Assembly: GCA_026989995.1 (NCBI GenBank)
Contig: JALSIO010000020.1
Span: 1 to 6,799 of the forward strand
Direction of reading: 5' to 3'
Source: Myxococcales bacterium
GTDB taxonomy: Bacteria > Myxococcota_A > UBA9160 > JALSIO01
DNA length: 6,799 nt
How positions within the stretch are numbered: the first letter of the stretch is position 1; the number at the start of each line of letters is the position of its first letter. Made by a program: the position numbers and the translations under genes. Of this stretch, positions 1 to 4,383 are shown piece by piece. The notes under the pieces were generated by a model that saw nothing but the letters and a program-made list of their open reading frames with translations, did no database searches and was not told the DNA's origin.

Positions 1-44
1 TACCAGGGCGCAGGCTTCCGCCCGCGGAAGCCTGCGCCCTGGTA
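1..44. repeat. Perfect 44-bp palindrome at window edge (probable assembly fold-back)
   Basis: Bases 1-21 are the exact reverse complement of bases 24-44, leaving a 2-nt centre (22-23). It starts at the first base of the window and lies inside the DUF1329 reading frame. There the protein still matches the family (RYQGAGFRG, residues 156-164) up to the centre of symmetry; beyond it the frame reads RKPAPW, simply the antisense of what preceded. A perfect palindrome at a sequence end is a common product of chimeric or mis-joined reads, so bases 1 to about 22 are probably not genomic. A genuine hairpin inside a conserved gene is possible but much less likely. Confidence 0.9.
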
Positions 45-512
45 GCGCATGGCGACGTTCCAGGCCCACTTGGTGGCCACGGCCGGGTCGTCGGCGGACA
101 GATCCTCGCGGGCGAAGGGCTCGCCTGCGGTGTAGCCCTCGAGTCCTCCATCGGGGCGCAGCCGCGCCTGGCCCCGGAACTTCGCGGTCGCCTCCCGGAA
201 GAAGGAGGGCGGCCCGTAGTCGCGGAAGCAGGGCCCGATCACGAGCCTCATGCCTTCGAAGAAGAACTTCTCCCGCTGCTCGTAGATCGCCGCGGGCAGG
301 TGGAAGCGCAGCGAGCCCAGCCGCTCGAGGGTGTAGACGTCTCCCGGCCGGAGCGGCACGGTGCCGACGTCCTCGGCCCCCGGGAGGCTCCGGAGCCCCC
401 CGCCGGGCTGGCAGCTCCCGTCTGCGGGAAGCTCGAAGTCCCCGGGCCGCGCCGGGCTGGCTGCGAAGACGAGTGCGACCGCGATCGCGGCCGGACAGGC
501 CAGACGTCCCAT
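1..512 (-). CDS. DUF1329 family exported protein, N-terminal part (partial)
   Basis: The frame opens at ATG 512-510 and runs off the window, giving 170 complete codons. A GGGAGGA Shine-Dalgarno sequence 5 nt upstream fixes the start. Residues 1-24 look like a Sec signal peptide: short basic N-terminus, a hydrophobic run around AAIAVALVFAA, then a small-residue cleavage region (ASPA). The mature part carries features I recognise from the DUF1329 family (PF07044, periplasmic or outer-membrane-associated, LolA/LppX-like fold): FFFEGMRLVIGPCFRDYGPP around 83-102, FFREATAKFRGQARL, EGYTAGEPF, and KWAWNVAMRYQGAGFRG ending near 164. Full-length members are usually some 400-450 residues, so well over half is missing. 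Their biochemical role is unsettled; they often neighbour DUF1302 proteins and RND-type exporters, which suggests handling of hydrophobic compounds at the outer membrane. The gene follows the 238-aa gene with an 84-bp gap that has its own possible promoter. The last six or so codons are probably false because they lie in the palindrome. Confidence 0.85.
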   Translation of the reverse strand, partial: MGRLACPAAIAVALVFAASPARPGDFELPADGSCQPGGGLRSLPGAEDVGTVPLRPGDVYTLERLGSLRFHLPAAIYEQREKFFFEGMRLVIGPCFRDYGPPSFFREATAKFRGQARLRPDGGLEGYTAGEPFAREDLSADDPAVATKWAWNVAMRYQGAGFRGRKPAPW

Positions 513-529
513 GAGGGTCCTCCCGGTCT

Positions 530-550
530 CGCCCCGCCGCGTGCGGGGCG
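530..550 (-). promoter_or_regulatory. 8-bp stem-loop in the leader of the DUF1329 gene
   Basis: Bases 530-537 (CGCCCCGC) pair perfectly with 543-550 (GCGGGGCG) across a 5-nt loop. The hairpin lies just upstream of the Shine-Dalgarno sequence, about 18 nt before the start codon. If transcription starts 6-7 nt after the TATCCT box at 557-562, the hairpin would form the extreme 5' end of the mRNA, a position known to protect some messages from decay. It could instead end transcripts arriving from the 238-aa gene, but there is no T-tract. GC-rich stems arise easily by chance in this genome. Confidence 0.4.
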
Positions 551-556
551 CCGGCA

Positions 557-562
557 AGGATA
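557..562 (-). promoter_or_regulatory. Possible -10 box for the DUF1329 gene
   Basis: TATCCT on the minus strand fits TANNNT and matches TATAAT at 4 of 6 positions. A start about 6-7 nt downstream gives a leader of nearly 40 nt carrying the stem-loop and the Shine-Dalgarno sequence. I see no good -35 hexamer at 16-18 nt, so the support is the -10 pattern and placement only. Confidence 0.35.
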
Positions 563-596
563 GGAGCGTCCGGCCCCGGGAGCCCGGACTCGGGCG

Positions 597-1313
597 TCAC
601 GTGCCGGCGGACGGCGGACAGCCCCCCCGGATCCCGACCAGCCAGCGTTCGGCGGCGCCCGGTGCACCGATGACCCGGAGCACCAGCTCCCCCTCCGGCG
701 GCCCCCCGGGCCCGGGCGCCGCGGGCAGCAGCCGCCCCACGCCGGGCGGCCAGCCGGGTTGCGGAGCCCGACCGACGAGCCACAGCCGGGGCGGCGCCGG
801 CGGCCGTGGGTGCACGGCCACCGCGCCGCCCCCGGTGCCGAGGAGCTCCCCGACCCATGCCCGGCGGAGAAGCTCCAGGGCCTCGTCCACGGCGAGCGGC
901 CCCTCGCCCGCCTCCCGGCCCGGGGCGACGACGAGATGCAGCCGCCCCGGCGCCAGCCCGGCTGCGGTGCCGACCTCCTCCGCGAGGCGGACCAGGTCCG
1001 GCAGCCGACGCGGAAGGGGCACGCAGGCGCCGGTCGCCCGGTCCGGGCAGCGAGCTGCGAAGGCCGCGGCGAGAGCGAGCCCCGTCCCGGGCAGGGAAGG
1101 GCCGTCCGCAAGCGGGCACTCCGAGAAGATCACCAGCCGCCCCGGCGCCCCCTCCCCTTCCGCCCCGTCGCCGGGGTCGGTCCACTCCGGGAGGGGGAAG
1201 CCCGCAGGGCCGATGCCCGGCCTGGCCGGCGGAGCGAGCTCCGGGAGCACCACGAAGACGCCGCGCCTCGGGGCGTCGGGCCGCGCGGGGCCGGGGCGGC
1301 GGCGGTCGGGCAT
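597..1313 (-). CDS. Hypothetical protein, 238 aa, no recognised domain
   Basis: The frame runs from ATG 1313-1311 to TGA 599-597. I do not recognise the family. The protein is rich in Pro, Gly, Ala and Arg, with no signal peptide or membrane segment. Ordered-looking strands and helices are VFVVLPEL (19-26), GRLVIFSECPLAD (58-70), a helix around LPDLVRLAEEVGTAAG (104-119), RLHLVVAPG (124-132), an acidic helix VDEALELLRRAWVGELL (142-158), AVAVHP, RLWLVGRAP and ELVLRVIGAPGAAERWLVGI near the C-terminus. Alternating hydrophobic strands and helices suggest a small alpha/beta fold. Four cysteines (66, 89, 97, 232) show no metal-binding spacing. The start has no Shine-Dalgarno sequence but a TATGCT box exactly 6 nt upstream, which supports this ATG on a leaderless mRNA. 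It is divergent from the 177-aa gene and upstream of the DUF1329 gene. The coding call rests on the start signal and protein-like composition; the antisense frames are low-complexity. Confidence 0.7.
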   Translation of the reverse strand: MPDRRRPGPARPDAPRRGVFVVLPELAPPARPGIGPAGFPLPEWTDPGDGAEGEGAPGRLVIFSECPLADGPSLPGTGLALAAAFAARCPDRATGACVPLPRRLPDLVRLAEEVGTAAGLAPGRLHLVVAPGREAGEGPLAVDEALELLRRAWVGELLGTGGGAVAVHPRPPAPPRLWLVGRAPQPGWPPGVGRLLPAAPGPGGPPEGELVLRVIGAPGAAERWLVGIRGGCPPSAGT

Positions 1314-1319
1314 GTCCCG

Positions 1320-1348
1320 AGCATATCGACGCGTGCCCGTCCCGGGTC
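1320..1348 (-). promoter_or_regulatory. Leaderless-type promoter of the 238-aa gene
   Basis: TATGCT (1320-1325 on the minus strand) is followed by six bases and then the ATG at 1313, so transcription would begin at or next to the start codon. Seventeen bases upstream of the box is GACCCG (1343-1348). The same hexamer stands at the same distance from the -10 box of the lipid kinase gene. GACCCG is not a consensus -35, so its role is uncertain; the -10 and its distance to ATG are the stronger evidence. Confidence 0.55.
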
Positions 1349-1361
1349 GCCGTGCCCCCGC

Positions 1362-1389
1362 TTTCCACCCCGCCTGCCTTCCCTACCCT
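1362..1389 (+). promoter_or_regulatory. Leaderless-type promoter of the 177-aa gene
   Basis: TACCCT (1384-1389) lies seven bases before the ATG at 1397, the distance expected if the mRNA starts at the A of the start codon. TTTCCA (1362-1367), 16 bases upstream, matches TTGACA at 4 of 6 positions. With the TATGCT box of the 238-aa gene facing the other way, the 83-bp gap (1314-1396) holds two back-to-back promoters whose upstream regions abut. Confidence 0.5.
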
Positions 1390-1396
1390 CGACGGG

Positions 1397-1930
1397 ATGG
1401 GCCCGGTGATGCGGTTGCGCGCGACGCTGGCGGACGTTCAGGCCCACCGGGCGAACGGTGAGCAAGGCGTCCGGCTGCGCTTTCGCCCCGAGCGGACCAG
1501 GCGGGTGGAGGAGGCCATCGAGCACTTCGCTCCCCTCGCGCCGGAGCAGAGCGTGCGCGCGGTCGCAGGCCGGGCCGACGTCTCGAGGCTCCTGCGCCTC
1601 GGACGCATCGCGCCTCCCCGGGACCCGGCCCTCCTCGCCCACGCCGTCGACCGCGTCGCCGAGCTCCTGCTACGCGCCCGGGGGCGCGAGGTGCTGCTCA
1701 CCGTCCGGCCGCGGCTGCGCGTCCGATTCCGGGCCTGGACCGACGAGGGCGTCACCACGGTGGAGGACGTGGAGGAGGTCCGGGAGGAGCCGGACTCCTA
1801 CGCGGTCAGGCGTCGTGGGCACCGGCTCCCGCTGCGAATCCCGCGCGAGCGGGTGGTTCGACACGCCACGGAGACGGAGACCTGGTACCAGGTCCTCTCC
1901 ATCGACCGGACACCGGATTCCGGGAGCTGA
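1397..1930 (+). CDS. Hypothetical protein, 177 aa, no recognised domain
   Basis: The frame starts at ATG 1397 and ends at TGA 1928-1930. GTG 1406 and ATG 1409 are in-frame alternatives, but only ATG 1397 has the TANNNT box at leaderless spacing. There is no Shine-Dalgarno sequence. I do not recognise the family. The protein is strongly charged and Arg-rich, soluble, without signal peptide or membrane segment. Predicted elements: a beta hairpin near VRLRFRPE (25-32), helix RRVEEAIEHFAPL (35-47), helix DVSRLLRLG (61-69), helix DPALLAHAVDRVAELLLRAR (76-95), then strands EVLLTVRPRLRVRFRAWTDE (98-117), an acidic turn VEDVEEVREEPD (122-133), a basic stretch YAVRRRGHRLPLRIPRERV and a C-terminal WYQVLSIDR. 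The second half looks like an all-beta module that might bind a ligand or nucleic acid; that is inference. It ends 66 bp from the cold-shock gene, to which it is convergent. The open frame extends far upstream to about 806, but that part is low-complexity shadow of the opposite gene. Confidence 0.72.
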   Translation: MGPVMRLRATLADVQAHRANGEQGVRLRFRPERTRRVEEAIEHFAPLAPEQSVRAVAGRADVSRLLRLGRIAPPRDPALLAHAVDRVAELLLRARGREVLLTVRPRLRVRFRAWTDEGVTTVEDVEEVREEPDSYAVRRRGHRLPLRIPRERVVRHATETETWYQVLSIDRTPDSGS

Positions 1931-1979
1931 GGAGGCCGGGGGACGAGAACGCCGGTGGGGCCGGATGGGGTGGTGGAAA

Positions 1980-1999
1980 CGAGCACCGACGAGTGCTCA
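1980..1999 (-). terminator. Hairpin overlapping the stop codon of the cold-shock gene
   Basis: On the minus strand GAGCAC (1998-1993) pairs with GTGCTC (1986-1981). G-U pairs at both ends extend this to an 8-bp stem with a CGTC loop, beginning inside the TGA stop. GTTTCC follows, a very short T-run. This fits a weak intrinsic terminator for the minus-strand gene in the convergent gap. On the plus strand the hairpin is preceded by GGAAAC and has no T-run, so it would not serve the 177-aa gene well. Confidence 0.4.
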
Positions 2000-2494
2000 G
2001 CCGTGGGCGGCGGCCGCCTCCGTGGTGGCAGAGTCCGATCCGGGGGGAACCACACGCACGTTTTCCGCGCGCGGCCCCCGCGGGCCCTCCTGCACCACGT
2101 ACTCGACCGCATCCCCTTCCGACATGCCGTCGTACTCGCCGGCGGCGAGGCCGGAGCGGTGGAAGAAGACCTCCTTGCCGTCGTCGCCGCGGATGAAGCC
2201 GAACCCGCGGTCGCGGACCATCTTCTTGATCCGGCCCCGGAGGCGCGGGCCGGTGGGAACCCGGCCGGCCGAGCCGCGGCTCCGGCCGCGGCCCCGGCCG
2301 CGGCCCGCGCTGTAGCGCTCGCTGGTGACGAACTCGGCCCGGAAGAGGTCGAGCGGGATGGCCAGGTCCTGGAGCTCACTGCTCGCCGGCTCGAGCAGGA
2401 CCTCGTCATCGCCGATCTCCACCACCGTGTAGCGGAAGCCGGTGTTCCTGTGGGTGACGGGAGTTCCCGGCTCGATTTCTTCGATCTTGAGCAT
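1997..2494 (-). CDS. Cold-shock-domain RNA-binding protein with Arg-Gly linker
   Basis: 165 aa, ATG 2494-2492 to TGA 1999-1997, with Shine-Dalgarno GAGGTG 7 nt before the ATG. Residues 86-148 form a cold-shock domain (OB fold binding single-stranded RNA/DNA). RNP1 is RDRGFGFI at 94-101 and RNP2 is VFFH at 109-112, followed by GDAVEYVVQEGPRGPRAENVRVV. Residues 1-56 form a separate small beta-rich, acidic module (FRYTVVEIGDDEVLLEPAS, then IPLDLFRAEFV) that I cannot assign; it resembles an SH3-like barrel. Residues 61-78 are an Arg/Gly/Ser linker (GRGRGRGRSRG), a type that often adds weak RNA affinity or favours condensation. The C-terminus is a short Ala-rich tail. Usual bacterial cold-shock proteins are about 70 residues with the domain alone, so this is an extended version, probably a cytoplasmic RNA chaperone or translation/antitermination factor. 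It is monocistronic, with its own promoter, structured leader and possible terminator. Confidence 0.9.
   Translation of the reverse strand: MLKIEEIEPGTPVTHRNTGFRYTVVEIGDDEVLLEPASSELQDLAIPLDLFRAEFVTSERYSAGRGRGRGRSRGSAGRVPTGPRLRGRIKKMVRDRGFGFIRGDDGKEVFFHRSGLAAGEYDGMSEGDAVEYVVQEGPRGPRAENVRVVPPGSDSATTEAAAAHG
2282..2305 (-). repeat. Two perfect tandem 12-bp units encoding GRGR-GRGR
   Basis: Bases 2282-2293 and 2294-2305 are identical (ccggccgcggcc on the plus strand). Together they encode residues 64-71 of the cold-shock protein, two GRGR units. The repeat is in frame, so slippage would change linker length without breaking the gene. It is also self-complementary and may fold in the mRNA. Confidence 0.85.
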
Positions 2495-2501
2495 GGCGGT
2501 G

Positions 2502-2523
2502 CACCTCGTTCGACCACACGAGG
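2502..2523 (-). promoter_or_regulatory. Leader hairpin able to mask the cold-shock gene's ribosome binding site
   Basis: In the minus-strand mRNA, CCTCG (2523-2519) can pair with CGAGG (2508-2504) across a 10-nt loop. The second arm contains the core of the Shine-Dalgarno sequence GAGGTG (2507-2502). Two more pairs (C-G, A-U) can form beyond a 2-nt bulge. A short stem over the ribosome binding site could make translation temperature- or factor-sensitive, as known for several cold-shock mRNAs. Five core pairs is modest, and regulation is inference. Confidence 0.4.
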
Positions 2524-2582
2524 GGTGGTGGGGCCGGGTCGCGCTGTCGGGGTCCGGCCGGGGACCGGCCAGGGAGGGCGGG

Positions 2583-2610
2583 AGTCTATCAGGAGCCGGC
2601 CCCGGGTCAA
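2583..2610 (-). promoter_or_regulatory. Sigma-70-type promoter of the cold-shock gene
   Basis: On the minus strand TTGACC (2610-2605, 5 of 6 to TTGACA) is separated by 16 nt from TAGACT (2588-2583, 4 of 6 to TATAAT). TGA directly before the -10 box supplies an extended -10 element. Transcription should begin near 2576, giving a leader of about 80 nt. Within it GGCCGG (2571-2566) can pair with CCGGCC (2562-2557), besides the hairpin at the ribosome binding site. It is the best promoter match in the window. Confidence 0.65.
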
Positions 2611-2788
2611 CGAACCTGCCCTGGGGGGACCCAAGATGCGCGCTGGCGCCCGGAGATCCAGCCCGGTCCCCTTCGGCCGCAGCGGGCCTGCCGGCCAGGT
2701 GCGCCCCGACTGCGGGTCGCTTCCGGGCGGAGGGCGAAACGGCCCCCTTCCCCCGGCGGATGACTCCGCCCGGCCGCCCCGCGGCCGC
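2611..2788. other. Non-coding gap between permease end and cold-shock promoter
   Basis: I see no convincing gene here. Open frames cross it on both strands, but they are extensions of antisense shadows without start signals. The only structure is a hairpin at 2755-2770 (GGCGGA, TGAC loop, TCCGCC on the plus strand), 18 nt past the permease stop. It could end permease transcription, but no T-run follows it. Confidence 0.5.
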
Positions 2789-3298
2789 TCAGGGCCGGAC
2801 GGGGAGGAGGCGCGCCGCCGCGGTGGCGCCGAGGCCCGCGAGCACGGGAAGGACGAGGCAGAGCCCGTAGCGGAGCAGCGCGAGGCGGAAGCCCAGGATG
2901 GGGACCTCCCAGGCGATGAAGCGGTGGAGGGCCAGCATGGCCCAGCCCGAGACGAATGCGACCACGGGGCCCACAGCCGCGCCCGAGCGGAGGAGTGCGG
3001 CGGCCAGCGGCAGGGAGACGAAGGGGCCGGAAGGGGTGAGGGCCCCGGCCGCGGTGGCCAGCGCGAGCCCGCGCAATCCGGATCGCTCGCCGAGCGCGCG
3101 CTCGACCAGGTGGTGCGGAACCAGCACCTCCGCCAAACCCGCGGCGAGAAAGGAGAGCACGATCAGGACGGCGTAGCGCCCGATCATGGCCCCGCCCCGG
3201 GCGAGCCCCTCCACCGCGAGCGCACCCCCGCCTCGGTGCCACGCCAGCCCGAGGAGGAGAGCCAGCACCGCGCCGATCACCACGAGGGATGTCCCCAT
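2789..3298 (-). CDS. Small membrane permease, ArsP/DUF318 (PF03773)-like half-size protein
   Basis: 169 aa, from ATG 3298-3296 to TGA 2791-2789, with a strong GGAGGT Shine-Dalgarno sequence 6 nt upstream that decides the start. Four or five hydrophobic segments are visible: 3-20 (TSLVVIGAVLALLLGLAW), 41-60 (RYAVLIVLSFLAAGLAEVLV), 76-100 (GLALATAAGALTPSGPFVSL), 107-124 (GAAVGPVVAFVSGWAMLA) and 142-163 (RYGLCLVLPVLAGLGATAAA). The conserved-looking stretch LTPSGPFVSLPLAAALLRSG, then VVAFVSGWAMLALHRF and EVPILGFRLALLRY, resembles one repeat of the predicted-permease family that includes ArsP. Full members are about twice as long, so this may act as a dimer or with a partner. The substrate is unknown. 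It lies 110 bp after the queuosine-salvage gene, and the gap has no TA dinucleotide, so it is probably transcribed from upstream as the last gene of the operon. The family call is from remembered motif shape and needs a profile search. Confidence 0.7.
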   Translation of the reverse strand: MGTSLVVIGAVLALLLGLAWHRGGGALAVEGLARGGAMIGRYAVLIVLSFLAAGLAEVLVPHHLVERALGERSGLRGLALATAAGALTPSGPFVSLPLAAALLRSGAAVGPVVAFVSGWAMLALHRFIAWEVPILGFRLALLRYGLCLVLPVLAGLGATAAARLLPVRP

Positions 3299-3311
3299 GC
3301 CTCCACCTCCC

Positions 3312-3345
3312 CGCCCCCCAGGCGACCCGCCGGGCGTCGGGGGCG
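3312..3345 (-). promoter_or_regulatory. Long GC hairpin just before the permease ribosome binding site
   Basis: Bases 3312-3318 (CGCCCCC) pair perfectly with 3339-3345 (GGGGGCG). Inside, GACCC (3324-3328) can pair with GGG-GTC (3332-3338 with one bulged base). The structure ends a few nt upstream of the permease Shine-Dalgarno sequence. It could reduce read-through from the salvage gene, stabilise the downstream segment, or tune permease translation. There is no T-run, so a classical terminator is unlikely, and chance is a real alternative at this base composition. Confidence 0.35.
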
Positions 3346-3408
3346 CCGCCCGCGTCGACCCGGGCTGTCGCCCTTCAGCGGTGTCCACGGTGCCTCTCCA
3401 CGTCCCGG

Positions 3409-4383
3409 TCAGTAGAAGATCGTGCGGCAGCGGTGTCGGCGCACCGCCTTGATCCGCGGATCCTGGCCGCGGTTCCACAGATGGGCGTCGAGCTCCGCCG
3501 GGATCACGGCCAGGCCCCGCTGCCCGAGCCGCCGCACCAGCTCCTCCACTGCGTGGACCCCGAGCGCCCGAAGCTCCACCTCCTCCTCCGAACCGGCACA
3601 AAGCAGGCACCCCGCATCGATGCGCGCCTCGAGGGATGGATCGAGTCGCAGCACGCCTTCCATCCGGAGCACGTGGGGAACCAGGTTGTCGGCGAAGGAG
3701 GTGAGGCGGTGGAGATCCTCGAAGCGCCCCGGGCCGCGGTGCTCGAAGGCGAGGGCGAGATCGAAGACCGTGATCTGTGCGCGCTTGTAGAAGCAGACGC
3801 GCCGGCCGCGGTGGGTCGCGGTGTCGTCGAAGAAGGGCGAGCGCGCGAGGAGCGCCACGAGCCGCTCGGCGGAGCCCCCGGCCTGCTCGACCAGACCTTC
3901 GAAGCGGCCCCCGTGCTCGCGGAGGATCCGCGTGCCGAGATCGCGCAGGGCCCCGGCGTAGCGCTCCATCAGCTCACGCACCTCCGGACCGGCCCCCTCC
4001 TGTCCGAGCACCCGGGCGATCTCCGCCGCACCGATCTCGGCGAGCTCCGCCGCCGACCAGGGTCCCGCTTCGAGGAAGCGATCGCGAAGGCGGCTCGCCA
4101 CCGTCTGGTAGCCGGAGCAGCCTGGCCGCCGGGCCAGCAGCGGAAACCAACCCGAACCGAAGTTGATGGCGTCGAGGGTGAGCACGTACGCGAGCCGTTC
4201 CGCAGGCGGGCCCAGGAAGTGGTGCTCCGGGTCGAAGTGCGCCGGCGGCACTCCCTCTCGGAGGAGCCGGTCCGCGAAGGCATCGGCGGCCTCCGGGCAG
4301 AACCGGACGCGGCGCGAGCCCGCCGCGACGGCGGCGCAGCTCCGGCGGACGCGGCCCAGGATCCCCGTCTCCCCTTCGTTCAT
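3409..4383 (-). CDS. Queuosine-salvage protein (DUF2419/Q_salvage, Qng1-like queuosine 5'-phosphate N-glycosylase)
   Basis: 324 aa, ATG 4383-4381 to TGA 3411-3409, a full-length size for the family (PF10343). Matching motifs in order: HHFLGP (54-59), LDAINFGSGWFP (70-81), SPFFDDTA (182-189), FYKRAQI (198-204), SFADNLVPHVLR (229-240), LDAHLWNRG (298-306) and a C-terminal RCRTIFY. Characterised eukaryotic and bacterial members hydrolyse queuosine 5'-monophosphate, releasing the base queuine, which tRNA-guanine transglycosylase can place in tRNAs with GUN anticodons. The aspartate of the FAD motif (232) lies in the active-site region. No signal peptide, so cytoplasmic. The ATG overlaps the lipid kinase stop as ATGA and has no Shine-Dalgarno sequence of its own, so it is probably translated by coupling. 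Genes for de novo queuosine synthesis are not in view, so I cannot tell whether salvage is the only source. Confidence 0.9.
   Translation of the reverse strand: MNEGETGILGRVRRSCAAVAAGSRRVRFCPEAADAFADRLLREGVPPAHFDPEHHFLGPPAERLAYVLTLDAINFGSGWFPLLARRPGCSGYQTVASRLRDRFLEAGPWSAAELAEIGAAEIARVLGQEGAGPEVRELMERYAGALRDLGTRILREHGGRFEGLVEQAGGSAERLVALLARSPFFDDTATHRGRRVCFYKRAQITVFDLALAFEHRGPGRFEDLHRLTSFADNLVPHVLRMEGVLRLDPSLEARIDAGCLLCAGSEEEVELRALGVHAVEELVRRLGQRGLAVIPAELDAHLWNRGQDPRIKAVRRHRCRTIFY

Noticed and set aside
1..44. Hairpin telomere, attachment site or mobile-element end
   Set aside because: The symmetry is perfect, sits exactly at the sequence edge and interrupts a conserved protein; there is no transposase, integrase or direct repeat nearby.
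806..1396. Upstream extension of the 177-aa gene to a 374-codon frame
   Set aside because: The extension is Arg/Pro-rich antisense of the 238-aa gene. The TACCCT box places the start at 1397.
361..1461. Plus-strand open frames antisense to the DUF1329 and 238-aa genes
   Set aside because: They read as low-complexity Pro/Arg/Ser/Gly protein and overlap the DUF1329 signal-peptide region, which is clearly coding on the minus strand.
1955..3415. Plus-strand open frame of 486 codons crossing the cold-shock and permease genes
   Set aside because: It is antisense to two genes with recognised motifs and strong Shine-Dalgarno sequences, crosses their intergenic region, and its protein is low-complexity Arg/Gly/Pro/Glu. 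Long false frames are expected at this GC content.
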